Positions 22,670 to 31,232 of a stretch of 64,000 bases of DNA are shown here, in pieces. Under the pieces are notes generated by a model. It made no database searches, had not been told where the DNA came from, and saw only the letters and a list, made by a program, of their open reading frames with translations. The position numbers and the translations under genes are program-made. The stretch lies in NCBI GenBank assembly GCA_934565795.1, contig CAKTIM010000006.1, positions 1 through 64,000 of the forward strand, given 5' to 3'. Origin of the DNA: an uncultured Oscillospiraceae bacterium. Lineage in GTDB: Bacteria; Bacillota; Clostridia; Oscillospirales; Oscillospiraceae. Positions within the stretch are counted from its first letter, which is position 1. Each line of letters begins with the position of its first letter.

Positions 22670-24614
22670 CCGTCTTCGCTTCTTTCTGTGCTGGGATCTC
22701 TTCTTTGTAGACGCCCAGCTCCCGGATCATGTTGCGGGACATGGGCAGGATCTCATCGAAGGTGGGGATGGAGCCGCTGACATTTTCGCAGAGCCAATTC
22801 ATGTGAATCAGCTCCTCGGTTGTGAAGGTGGTTGTACCGTCTGGATTTTTGACGCTGCCGTCCTGGGCGACGATCCGGCGGGCAAAGGGGTTGATCTTCC
22901 CGTCGCAGATGCCCTGGCGCAGAATCTCGCCCAGCGTGCGCAGGCCCTGGGGCAGCTTATCGGAAAATTCGATGCCGATGGTGCCGGAATCCATGCCCAG
23001 CCAGTAATTGCGGCCGGTACCGTCCTTATCCCGCTTCAGCGTGCCGGAGAGGATGCCCCGGATCACGGACTCATAGAACTTGCCCCAGACCCACACCGGC
23101 GAACCCAGGGGGATCAGGTCACCCTTGTCGTCCATCAGGTAGGTGCCGTAGTTGCAGAAATTCAGGTACATCTCGGAGTGCACCGGCACATCCCGGTTGG
23201 ACACCACCCGGATGCCGTCGGCAAAGAAATCCGCCTGGGGCGTACCCTGCACGCAAGACCAGCGCAGCTCGATCTGCGCCCGGGGGTTGGTGAGCAGCGC
23301 GCCCAGGGCAAAGGCATTGATGGAGGCGGGGACGCCATAGATGGGATAGGAGGCGATGTAGCCGATGCGGTTATTCTGGGCCATGGCTCCGGCGATGGCG
23401 CCGGTGATGAACTTCGCCTCAAAAATCCGCCCGTAATAGGTGCGGATGCTGGTATAGGGCTGATCCAGGGAGCAGCAGAAGAAATAAATCTTGGGATATT
23501 TCACCGCCGCCTTCAAGATGGCGTGGGTCATCTGGGGCACCGTGGCAAACACCACCTGCGCCCCCTCGTTCACCGCCTGCTCGATAAGCTTCTCCGCCTC
23601 CTCCGGGGTGTTGCCCTGGAAATAGCTGTGGACGGTGACCTTGTCGCCCATCACCTCCTCCAGATATTCCCTGCCCTTGTCGTGCCCCATTCCCCAGCCG
23701 CTGGTGGAGGGGCTGAGGGCGTGGATAAAGGCCACATTCAGATGATCCGGCAGGGTGATCCGGCTGAGGATGCCGGGCTTGGAATCCTCGATTTTAGAGG
23801 TGACGTTTACCGCCGCCTCGGAGGTGGACACGATATCCGCCCAGAGGCTTGCCACGCTCTTTTTCAGCTCCGCCGTGCTCAGGGTGGACAGGCTTTCAAA
23901 GGGATACAGCTTCAGCCACAGCAGCAGCGCCTCCTCCGGCAGGATATCCAGCTGCTTGGTGTTCACCGCAGCCAGCGCCTCCCGGAAGTACTGGAAGCGG
24001 GCATTGAAGCTGCGCCGCTCCTCCTCCGTCCATATTTCGCCGGGCTTCTTGCCGATCAGGGAAAGCAGCTTTCCGTAATCCTTGGGGTGGCGGAACTGGA
24101 CAGTGTAGATATGGGCGGACTTAAAGAAGTCCAGAAATTCATAGTATGCCACAATGCGCGGCTCCTGGGTCTTTGCGGGCATCACCCGCTTGACCACCGC
24201 AGGAATCCGCGGCGCATCGAAATAGCGCAGGACGCTGACACGCTTGTTGCCCTCCTGCACGTAGAAATTGCCTAAGTATTCATAACAGGTAATGGGGTCG
24301 CGGATTCCCTCTTCTCCCAGGTGGGCGTCGCACAGGGTGATCCACTTGGTGGCAAACTCCGTTTTGGCATCCAGCAGGGGCAGGAAGCTGGGCGTAAACG
24401 CCGCGATCCGCCCGGCGGACTTGGTGCCCACAATACGCTCCGCGGGAATGTCCATGGTTCCCACATCGGTGACCGTCAGGGTATCGATTTCCGGGAGCAG
24501 CTCATCCAGCACCGCCGGATTCTCGCTCTTTCCCGCCGCCCGCAGCTCCTCGGCCTCTCGCTGCCCCATTTTCAGCGCTTTGAGATATTCCTCTTTACAG
24601 GCTTGTACCGACAT
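22644..24614 (-). CDS. BMP-family substrate-binding-like protein without signal peptide
   Basis: A 656-aa protein starting at the ATG at 24614 with AGGAGG before it. The C-terminal part, from about residue 300, is a BMP/PBP1-type periplasmic-binding domain (LNVAFIHALSPSTSGWG, GAQVVFATVPQM, FITGAIAGAMAQNNRIGYIASYPIYG, GMDSGTIGIE). BMP proteins are normally lipoproteins that bind nucleosides. Here the N-terminus is charged and soluble with no signal peptide or lipobox. Residues 115-132 (GNFYVQEGNKRVSVLRYF) resemble the ParB-like box that reads ISGHRRLHAA in true ParB. The protein is therefore probably a cytosolic sensor. No permease or ATPase gene of a nucleoside ABC system is nearby. Confidence 0.87.
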   Translation of the reverse strand: MSVQACKEEYLKALKMGQREAEELRAAGKSENPAVLDELLPEIDTLTVTDVGTMDIPAERIVGTKSAGRIAAFTPSFLPLLDAKTEFATKWITLCDAHLGEEGIRDPITCYEYLGNFYVQEGNKRVSVLRYFDAPRIPAVVKRVMPAKTQEPRIVAYYEFLDFFKSAHIYTVQFRHPKDYGKLLSLIGKKPGEIWTEEERRSFNARFQYFREALAAVNTKQLDILPEEALLLWLKLYPFESLSTLSTAELKKSVASLWADIVSTSEAAVNVTSKIEDSKPGILSRITLPDHLNVAFIHALSPSTSGWGMGHDKGREYLEEVMGDKVTVHSYFQGNTPEEAEKLIEQAVNEGAQVVFATVPQMTHAILKAAVKYPKIYFFCCSLDQPYTSIRTYYGRIFEAKFITGAIAGAMAQNNRIGYIASYPIYGVPASINAFALGALLTNPRAQIELRWSCVQGTPQADFFADGIRVVSNRDVPVHSEMYLNFCNYGTYLMDDKGDLIPLGSPVWVWGKFYESVIRGILSGTLKRDKDGTGRNYWLGMDSGTIGIEFSDKLPQGLRTLGEILRQGICDGKINPFARRIVAQDGSVKNPDGTTTFTTEELIHMNWLCENVSGSIPTFDEILPMSRNMIRELGVYKEEIPAQKEAKTVEDFIHLR

Positions 24615-24713
24615 TGCGTCCTCCTGATCAGATAGTTTTACATCAATATCATATCCCAAATCAGGGAAAAATGCAACAGAAATCTTCCGCTGACCACCGT
24701 AGGGACAATAAAA

Positions 24714-24742
24714 GGGGGTGCACCAGCCATACGGTACACCCT
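24714..24742 (-). terminator. terminator of the DUF4160 cassette
   Basis: GGGTGCACC at 24716-24724 pairs with GGTACACCC at 24733-24741 with one mismatch, and TTTTATT follows on the minus strand. It lies just after the stop at 24749. Confidence 0.7.
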
Positions 24743-24748
24743 CCCATT

Positions 24749-25027
24749 TCAGCCTCGATAAAACCCATTTTCGCTGTACAGCGCCCACTTCTCGTACATT
24801 GCCTCGTAGTTTTCCTTTATAAACGTCTGAATTTTTGCAATCTCCCGGTCTGTCAGAATCCCCCGTTCCCGCAGGACGGTATCGCCATTGCCCTTTACAA
24901 AAAACTTTGCCGACCCTGCCTCGGTCAATCTGTGATCACTTGCGTGGACGTGCATGCACTCCACAACGCAAAAGGATGTAAAATAGAGGAAATACCCCGC
25001 AACCTTAAATTCGTAGTATTTCGGCAT
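24749..25027 (-). CDS. DUF4160-like small protein
   Basis: A 92-aa protein starting at the ATG at 25027, chosen over a GTG at 25033 because of ribosome-site spacing. It matches the DUF4160 pattern of small proteins with an opening beta hairpin (YYEFKVAGYFLYFTSF) and a His-rich turn (ECMHVHASD), then FKENYEAMYEKW at the end. DUF4160 proteins often sit next to DUF2442 partners in toxin-antitoxin-like cassettes. Here it is the third gene of a tightly overlapping trio. Confidence 0.75.
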   Translation of the reverse strand: MPKYYEFKVAGYFLYFTSFCVVECMHVHASDHRLTEAGSAKFFVKGNGDTVLRERGILTDREIAKIQTFIKENYEAMYEKWALYSENGFYRG

Positions 25028-25029
25028 CC

Positions 25030-25251
25030 TCACGCCTCCATATACTTCTGTGCCGCCGAGAAATGCTTCTGCGCAATATGCAGCTCAATGTCATCCATCG
25101 TTGTCTCCAGGGCTATCCCATCGGCGGAAAAAACCGCCACCTTATCCGGCATGTTCAGATTCAACACACGGCAGCCTGTCTCACACCTTGAAACTGCATA
25201 CCCATCAATAATCACTTCCGCCTCGTGCGCGATTTTATGAATGTCCACCAT
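25030..25251 (-). CDS. 73-aa hypothetical protein of the DUF4160 cassette
   Basis: A small acidic protein (HKIAHEAEVIIDGYAVSRCE, DKVAVFSADGIALETTMDD) with a C-terminal helix (ELHIAQKHFSAAQKYMEA). Its start at 25251 lies inside the end of the previous gene (17-base overlap), and its stop overlaps the next gene region. I recognise no family. The tight overlaps show the trio is translated as a unit. Confidence 0.7.
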   Translation of the reverse strand: MVDIHKIAHEAEVIIDGYAVSRCETGCRVLNLNMPDKVAVFSADGIALETTMDDIELHIAQKHFSAAQKYMEA

Positions 25252-25516
25252 TGGCGATTCGCACCCCCTTAATCGGTTTCAGGAATTCCTCCGGGTCAAT
25301 GTACAGGTCGTTCAGGATGGGGAGAAGGTCGATATATTCCTCCTCCGGGCCGCTGTTGTGGCGGTATTTTGCCATAACTACCAGGTAGCCGTGATCCCAT
25401 TGCTTGACATCGGTATAGCGCTCCAGAGAATACGGCGCGCGAAAGCGGATGGTCTTTCCGCCAAAGGAAAAAACGCTGAACTCCCGGTCTTTCCCCAGCA
25501 TTGCATATTCCTGCAT
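25235..25516 (-). CDS. 93-aa hypothetical protein, first gene of the DUF4160 cassette
   Basis: The ATG at 25516 has AAGGAGGGTG upstream. The protein is beta-rich (FSVFSFGGKTIRFRAPYSLERY) and ends in EEYIDLLPILNDLYIDPEEFLKPIKGVRI, which resembles the C-terminal pattern of DUF2442-type partners of DUF4160. The assignment is tentative. An antitoxin or regulatory role would fit the arrangement. Confidence 0.7.
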   Translation of the reverse strand: MQEYAMLGKDREFSVFSFGGKTIRFRAPYSLERYTDVKQWDHGYLVVMAKYRHNSGPEEEYIDLLPILNDLYIDPEEFLKPIKGVRIANGGHS

Positions 25517-25581
25517 AGGATCACCCTCCTTTTGGTTTTATTTTAGCATAATCCTTTAAGCGATGCAAGGGGATAAAAGTC

Positions 25582-25612
25582 AGCCAGCGCGGTTTGCGCT
25601 GGCTGGCAAAGT
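25582..25612 (-). terminator. terminator of the ABC exporter operon
   Basis: AGCCAGCGC at 25582-25590 and GCGCTGGCT at 25596-25604 form a perfect 9-bp stem with a 5-base loop. On the minus strand a TTTTAT follows shortly after. It lies 13 bases beyond the stop at 25617. Confidence 0.7.
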
Positions 25613-25616
25613 TGGG

Positions 25617-27509
25617 TTATCCTTCCTTCAGAAGCTGCTGCTTCTGGAACTGGAGGGTGTAGAGCTGATAGTAGCGCCCGTGCAGGTGCAGAAGCTCCTG
25701 GTGGGTGCCCTGCTCCAGGATCTGACCGTGGGACAGGAGGATGATGTTGTCGGCGTGCTGGATGGTGCTCAGGCGGTGAGCAACAATCAGCATGGTGCCA
25801 ATGTTCTTCATCTTTTCCAGGGAGTCCTGAATCAGGATCTCCGTCTCCGTGTCGATGTTGGCGGTGGCCTCGTCCAGGATCATCACCGAGGGCTTGTGGA
25901 TGATCGTCCGGGCGAAGGACAGCAGCTGGCGCTGACCGGCGGAGAAGTTATTGCCCCGCTCCCGCACCACCTCGTCCAGCCCGTGATCCAGGCGGCGGAT
26001 AAAGGTATCGGCGTTGACGTAGCGGCAGGCCTCCCACACCTCCTCGTCGCTGACGCCCTCCTGCCGCAGCAGGATATTGCTGCGGATATCGCCGGAGAAC
26101 AGGAACACATCCTGGAGCATCTGGCCGAAGTGGCTGCGCAGGGACGCGATCTTGATCTTGCGGATATCCACGCCGTCGATTAGGATCTGCCCCTTCTGGA
26201 TGTCATAGTTCCGGCAGATCAGGGACAGGATGGTGGTCTTGCCCGCGCCGGTGGAGCCGACGAAGGCCACGGTCTGCTTGGGATAGACGTGGAAGGATAC
26301 CCCCTTGAGCACCCACTCGTCCTCCTTATAGGCGAACCACACGTCCTTGAACTCGATCTCGCCCTTGATCTCCTTCATCTCGATGGCGTCCGGCTCGTCC
26401 ACGATCTCCGGCTTCATATCCAGAATGGTGAAGATCTTCTCCGCCGAGGCGAAGGACTGCTGGAGCATATCAAACTGCTCCGCCAGAGCCTGAATGGGGT
26501 TGAAGAATTTGGAGATGTACATGTAGAAGGCCACCACGATCTCGCTGGTGATGGTCTGACCCAGGAACGTGGTGTCCTGGATGTAGCCCTTGCAGCCGAT
26601 GTAGAACAGGAACAGATTGCTGGTGACGAACAGCATATACACCATGGGACGGAACACGCCGAACACCAGGGTACGGCTGAACTTGGCCTTGGCCAGCTTG
26701 TGGCTCTTGGCCAGGAATTCCTCCATCTTCACATCCTCCCGGTTAAAAACCTGGGTGATCTTGATGCCGGAGAGATTCTCGGACAAGTAGGTATTCACGT
26801 CGGTACGGGTGTTGTTCACCCGGCGGTGCACCTCCCGGCTGAACTTCTGGAAGATCAGGGTGAAGATCACCAGAAAGGGCACAAAGCACAGCACCATCAG
26901 CGTCAGCACATAGTTCAGCATCAGCATGCCACCCAGCACGCCGAAAATGGCCATGGTGTTCCGCAGCAGGGTCACCAGGATGTTGGTGAACAGATAGCTG
27001 ATGGAGTTGGGGTCGTTGCTGACACGGGTGACCAGCTTGCCCACGGGGATCTGATTCAGCTGCTCATGGGACAGGCTCTCGATCCGGGTAAAGGTATCCA
27101 GGCGGATCTGGGTGAGGATCTTCTGCCCCACCTCCTGCAAGATCATCGACTGAAAATAGGTGCACGCCAGGGATACCCCCAGGATTCCCGCATAGATCGC
27201 CACCATGGAATAGAGCCTGGACAGCTGAAAATTCTGCGTCTTGATCAGGCCCTGAATGCGGCCAATCAGCAGCGGGGAGATCACATCATAGGCGATGGAT
27301 ATCAGCATCACCAGGAAAACCAGGACGAACTGCTTGGTATAGGGCTTGGCGTAGCTGAGCAGGCGGCCGATCAGGTAGCCGTCGGACATCTGCCGCTCGT
27401 GGGCAGGCTTCTTGATGCTGCGCTTGAGCACCACATAGGCGACGATGAACACGACGGTAAATACCCCGATCACCGCGCCCGCAATGAGCAAAGGAAGATA
27501 ATCACGCAT
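25617..27509 (-). CDS. ABC exporter, permease/ATPase half-transporter (second subunit)
   Basis: A 630-aa type IV ABC half-transporter. A first helix lies at residues 5-27 (LLIAGAVIGVFTVVFIVAYVVL), six core helices follow to about 340, then the ATPase. Walker A is GSTGAGKTT, the signature is FSAGQRQLLSF (degenerate Phe-Ser-Ala-Gly-Gln instead of LSGGQ), and Walker B is VMILDEATANID. The start ATG at 27509 overlaps the partner gene by eight bases. It would form a heterodimer with 27502-29283 and export a lipid, peptide or drug. The altered signature is typical of one site in asymmetric heterodimeric exporters. Confidence 0.93.
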   Translation of the reverse strand: MRDYLPLLIAGAVIGVFTVVFIVAYVVLKRSIKKPAHERQMSDGYLIGRLLSYAKPYTKQFVLVFLVMLISIAYDVISPLLIGRIQGLIKTQNFQLSRLYSMVAIYAGILGVSLACTYFQSMILQEVGQKILTQIRLDTFTRIESLSHEQLNQIPVGKLVTRVSNDPNSISYLFTNILVTLLRNTMAIFGVLGGMLMLNYVLTLMVLCFVPFLVIFTLIFQKFSREVHRRVNNTRTDVNTYLSENLSGIKITQVFNREDVKMEEFLAKSHKLAKAKFSRTLVFGVFRPMVYMLFVTSNLFLFYIGCKGYIQDTTFLGQTITSEIVVAFYMYISKFFNPIQALAEQFDMLQQSFASAEKIFTILDMKPEIVDEPDAIEMKEIKGEIEFKDVWFAYKEDEWVLKGVSFHVYPKQTVAFVGSTGAGKTTILSLICRNYDIQKGQILIDGVDIRKIKIASLRSHFGQMLQDVFLFSGDIRSNILLRQEGVSDEEVWEACRYVNADTFIRRLDHGLDEVVRERGNNFSAGQRQLLSFARTIIHKPSVMILDEATANIDTETEILIQDSLEKMKNIGTMLIVAHRLSTIQHADNIILLSHGQILEQGTHQELLHLHGRYYQLYTLQFQKQQLLKEG

Positions 27510-29283
27510 TGACCTTGCCTCCTTCCTCCTCCAGCCGCTGCAAATCCACCATTTTACGGTAGGCCGCGTTGCCGGCATACAGCGCCTCGTGGGTGCCGAA
27601 GCCCGCCACCTTGCCCTCGTCGATGAACAGCACCTTGTCCATCTGCTCGATGGTGGAGATGCGGTGGGCAATGAGGATGGTAGTCTTTCCCTGCCGGGTT
27701 TGGCGCAGATTGCTCAGGATCGCCCGCTCGGTTTTCGTGTCCACGGCAGACACGGAGTCATCCAAGATCAGAATGGGGGCTTCCTTCATCAGGGCGCGCG
27801 CAATGGAAATACGCTGCTTCTGGCCGCCGGAGACGGTGACGCCCCGCTCGCCCAGCACAGTGTCATAGCCCAGCTGGAACTGGGAAATATTCTCGTCCAC
27901 GTCCGCCTGGATGGCCGCCCGCTTGACCGCCCGCAGGTTCACTTCCTTGTCGCCGAAGGCGATGTTCCGGGCGATGGTATCGGAGAACAGGAAATTGTCC
28001 TGGGGCACATAGGCGCAGCTTTCCCGGACGGAGTGGATGGACACGTCGTTCACATCCTGCCCGTCGATGAAAATCGTGCCGTCGGGCACATTGTAGGTAC
28101 GCAGGATCAGGTCGACCAGGGTGGTCTTGCCCGCGCCGGTCTTGCCCACCAGGCCGATGCTCTCGCCGGGCATGATCTTGAAGCTGACATGCTCCAGCTC
28201 ATTGAACTCCCCATCTGGGTAGCGGAAAGTCAGGTCGCGGAATTCGATCTCACCCTTTACGTCCGTCAGCTCCTTCACGCCGGGGCGATCCTTCACCGTG
28301 ATCTGCGCATCCAGCAGCTCGCTGATACGCTTCAGGGAGGCCTTGCCCCGGGAGGTCATGTCGATCAGCTCGGACACCGCCATGATCGGCCAGATGATTG
28401 CTGTGAAATAGCCAATGAACTCCATCAGCTGCCCGGCATTGAAGGTTCCCTTGTGCACCAGGTAGCCGCCGTAGCCCAGGATGATGCACATCACGCTCTC
28501 CACAAAGGAGTTGACCATAATGCGCATGAGCACAGCGGTTTTGGTAAAGTCGATGTTGGCGACCTCGTTCTCGTCATTGAGCTTCTTAAAGGCCATCAGC
28601 TCCCGGGCCTCCTTTACAAAGGCCTTGATGACGGCAATGCCAGAGAAGCTCTCCTGGGAGAAATCAGACAGGTTTGAGAAGCATTCCTGCCGGTAATCCC
28701 ACTTTTTCGTCATAACCCGCCCCACCAGCGTGGCGCTGGTGAACAGAAACGCCATAGGGATCAGCGACAGCACCGTGAGCAGATGGTTCATGCGCCACAT
28801 CTTCGTCATGGACAGCACGCCCAGAATCAGCGCGTCGAAGAACTGCATGAAGCCCCAGCCGTAGCACTCCTGCACGGTATCCAGATCGTTGGTAAACAGG
28901 CTCATCAGGTTGCCGACCTTGTTGACCTGGTAGTATTCCCGGCTCAGGTTCTTGGCATGGTTGAACATCTTGTCCCGCAGGTCGGTCTCCACCTTGACGG
29001 CCGCGCCGAAGATGGACACCCGCCACAGGAAGCGGCCAAACACGATGGCCACCGCCACGATGAGCATGGGCTTGCAGATGCGATCCAGCAAAAACGCCAT
29101 GTCAAAAGCGTACTCCACACCATCCACCATCACATAGCCCTGGTTCATGCCGTTGATGACCATCTGGTAGATCTCGGGGATCACCAGCTGTAAATAGTCC
29201 ACCGTCCACAGCGCCAGCAGTCCCAGCAACAGATGGGGAGCATACTTCAGGTAATAGCGGTTGATGTGCTTTCCGAATATCAT
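27502..29283 (-). CDS. ABC exporter, permease/ATPase half-transporter (first subunit)
   Basis: A 593-aa half-transporter with an N-terminal six-helix domain (APHLLLGLLALWTVDYLQL and so on) and an ATPase with Walker A GKTGAGKTT, intact signature VSGGQKQRISIA and Walker B ILILDDSVSAVD. The Asp-Ser at the catalytic carboxylate place (DDS instead of DEA) marks the degenerate site of heterodimeric exporters and complements the partner's altered signature. The ribosome site GGAGGGAG precedes the ATG at 29283. Confidence 0.94.
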   Translation of the reverse strand: MIFGKHINRYYLKYAPHLLLGLLALWTVDYLQLVIPEIYQMVINGMNQGYVMVDGVEYAFDMAFLLDRICKPMLIVAVAIVFGRFLWRVSIFGAAVKVETDLRDKMFNHAKNLSREYYQVNKVGNLMSLFTNDLDTVQECYGWGFMQFFDALILGVLSMTKMWRMNHLLTVLSLIPMAFLFTSATLVGRVMTKKWDYRQECFSNLSDFSQESFSGIAVIKAFVKEARELMAFKKLNDENEVANIDFTKTAVLMRIMVNSFVESVMCIILGYGGYLVHKGTFNAGQLMEFIGYFTAIIWPIMAVSELIDMTSRGKASLKRISELLDAQITVKDRPGVKELTDVKGEIEFRDLTFRYPDGEFNELEHVSFKIMPGESIGLVGKTGAGKTTLVDLILRTYNVPDGTIFIDGQDVNDVSIHSVRESCAYVPQDNFLFSDTIARNIAFGDKEVNLRAVKRAAIQADVDENISQFQLGYDTVLGERGVTVSGGQKQRISIARALMKEAPILILDDSVSAVDTKTERAILSNLRQTRQGKTTILIAHRISTIEQMDKVLFIDEGKVAGFGTHEALYAGNAAYRKMVDLQRLEEEGGKVNA

Positions 29284-29369
29284 ATTCTCCCTCCTTCTTT
29301 AATAAAGAGACACTTGTCTGAGTTTAGCACAAATTTTTGCATATTGCAACTGCCTTTTCCATCTTTTTT

Positions 29370-29890
29370 CTATCCCCGCGCGCCCCTTTCAGGGGCGCAC
29401 CCAAACCTCCCCTGGAAGGTTTAGCAGGTGTAGCCATTCGCAGAATGGCGTACAGCTGCTTAATGCAAAGCTGAGGAGGGCCGCGCGCAGCGTGGCGGAG
29501 GGGTTTTGCAGTAGAGGGATACCTTTTGAGAAAGGTCAAGGCGAATTCGTAACATGTCCCGACCGGGGTTGTACGAATTCGCCTAAGATTTTATGAAACC
29601 ATAAGTGTTTGCCGCGAAACCCCTCAGTCAGCCCTTGCGGGCTGCCAGCTCCCCTTTCAGGGGAGCTTTGGAGGAAAAACCTCCCCTGGAAGGGGAGGAG
29701 GGCCGTGTGTAGCGTGGCGGAGGGGTTTTGCGGTGGGCAGGACGTCATTAGCAAGAAGTCGGGCGAATTCGCAGAATGGCGGATTTGGGTTGTACGAATT
29801 CGCCCAATCCTTAATTAAACTGCAACTGCCTACCACGAACCCCCTCAGTCTCGGCTACGCCGAGCCAGCTCCCCTTTCAGGGGAGCCAGG
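29370..29890. repeat. cluster of palindromic repeats, intergenic
   Basis: This 520-base gene-free stretch holds nested inverted repeats. Examples are 29540-29551 with 29572-29583 (GGCGAATTCGTA and its inverse), 29761-29771 with 29795-29805 (GGGCGAATTCG and its inverse), and 29619-29731, whose ends AACCCCTCAGTC and GGCGGAGGGGTTTT frame internal CTCCCCTTTCAGGGGAG and CTCCCCTGGAAGGGGAG hairpins. A third partial copy of that unit lies at 29840-29890. No coding signal is seen. Confidence 0.8.
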
Positions 29891-29924
29891 GATGAGCTGA
29901 ATTCTTAAGATTTCTTAAACAGGC

Positions 29925-29953
29925 TTGACAGGAACTGTACTAATCGTTATACT
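29925..29953 (+). promoter_or_regulatory. sigma-A promoter of the YtrA-like operon
   Basis: TTGACA at 29925-29930, 17 bases, TATACT at 29948-29953. ACTGTA (29935-29940) and TACAGT (29964-29969) form an inverted pair spanning the -10 and the start, a candidate operator for the first gene product. Confidence 0.8.
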
Positions 29954-29992
29954 AACCGTGTTAATACAGTTGCTAATGTAAGGAGGATGCCT

Positions 29993-30361
29993 ATGCTGCT
30001 GCATTTGGATTACCGCGATTCCAGGCCGATCTATGTGCAGATCATGGATGCGCTGCGTCAGCAGATCGCGTCCGGGGTGCTTCGGCAGGAGGAAAAGCTG
30101 CCCAGCGTCCGGGAGCTGGCGGCGAGCCTGTCCATCAACCCGAATACCATTCAGCGGGCCTACCGCCAGCTGGAGATGGAGGGCTGGATCGCCACCGTAC
30201 CGGGCAAGGGCTGCTTCGTCTGTGGGATCCCGGAGGGGAACCCACAGGAGGAGCTGCGTCTGCTGCGGCAATTTGACGACGCCGCCCGGAATCTTCTGCG
30301 CCGGGGCTACACCCGGCAGGAGCTGACCCGCCGGCTGGAACAGGAGGATAACCATGCTTGA
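29993..30361 (+). CDS. GntR-family regulator, YtrA subfamily
   Basis: A 122-aa repressor with the winged helix of GntR at residues 8-75 (RPIYVQIMDALRQQIASGVL, LPSVRELAASLSINPNTIQRAYRQLE, KGCFV) and only a short dimerising tail, as in the YtrA subgroup, which usually controls adjacent ABC genes. The start is the ATG at 29993; the in-frame ATG at 29987 overlaps the AAGGAGG. Its stop overlaps the ATPase gene by eight bases. It probably represses its own operon. Confidence 0.93.
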   Translation: MLLHLDYRDSRPIYVQIMDALRQQIASGVLRQEEKLPSVRELAASLSINPNTIQRAYRQLEMEGWIATVPGKGCFVCGIPEGNPQEELRLLRQFDDAARNLLRRGYTRQELTRRLEQEDNHA

Positions 30362-31232
30362 AATGAAAAATGTGACCAAGGCCTTCGGCGCCTTCAAGGC
30401 GCTGGATGATCTGAGCCTGCATGTGCCCAAGGGCTGCGTTTACGGTCTGGTGGGCCCCAACGGCGCGGGCAAGACCACGGTGATCCGCCATCTTACCGGC
30501 ATCTACCGGCCGGACAGCGGCACCGTCACCGTGGACGGCCAGGAAATGACCGGCGACCCCAACCTGAAGGAGCGCATCGGCTACATATCCGACGACGTGT
30601 TCTATTTCCCCGCCGCCACCATGGAGGACATGCACCGCTTCTACCGGGACATGTACAGCAAATTCGACGAGGCGCTGTATGAGAAGCTGAAAGAGATTTT
30701 CCCCCTCCCTGCCGGGCCGATCCGGCGGTTCTCCAAGGGCATGCAGAAGCAGGCGGCCTTCCACCTGACGCTGTGCATCCGGCCGGACGTGATGATCCTG
30801 GACGAGCCGGTGGACGGGCTGGACCCGGTGATGCGCCGCCAGGTGATGAGCCTGGTGCTCTCCGATGTGGCGGAGCGGGGCACCACCGTGCTGATCTCCA
30901 GCCACAATCTGCGGGAGCTGGAGGATGTATGCGACCACGTGGGCATTATGAACCACGGCAGAATGCTGCTGGAAAAGAGCCTGGCCGACATGCAGGGCGG
31001 CACCGTAAAGCTGCAGATCGTGGGCGAAGCGCCCCAAGGCTGCCAGGTGCTCCATGAGAGCCGCTCCGGGCGGCTGAATACCTTCATTCTCCGGGGCAGC
31101 TATCAGCAGGTGCAGGAGAAATGCCAGCGGATGAATCCCCCCTATTTCGACGTGCTGCCCCTGTCGCTGGAGGAGATCTTCATCTATGAATTGGGAGGTG
31201 TGAACTATGAAATCAAAGAAAACGTGCTATGA
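30354..31232 (+). CDS. ABC transporter ATP-binding protein
   Basis: A 292-aa ATPase of the YtrB/CcmA type. Walker A is GPNGAGKTT near residue 38, the Q-loop region follows, the signature is the degenerate RFSKGMQKQAAF, and Walker B is VMILDEPVDGLD, with a switch His in ISSHNL. The last 70 residues form the extra C-terminal domain of this subgroup. It works with the membrane protein that follows, overlapping it by 26 bases. Confidence 0.93.
   Translation: MLEMKNVTKAFGAFKALDDLSLHVPKGCVYGLVGPNGAGKTTVIRHLTGIYRPDSGTVTVDGQEMTGDPNLKERIGYISDDVFYFPAATMEDMHRFYRDMYSKFDEALYEKLKEIFPLPAGPIRRFSKGMQKQAAFHLTLCIRPDVMILDEPVDGLDPVMRRQVMSLVLSDVAERGTTVLISSHNLRELEDVCDHVGIMNHGRMLLEKSLADMQGGTVKLQIVGEAPQGCQVLHESRSGRLNTFILRGSYQQVQEKCQRMNPPYFDVLPLSLEEIFIYELGGVNYEIKENVL

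Noticed and set aside
25617-27671. Start of the second ABC exporter subunit at 27671
   Set aside because: The extra N-terminal residues are read from inside the partner gene; the ATG at 27509 gives the normal hydrophobic N-terminus.
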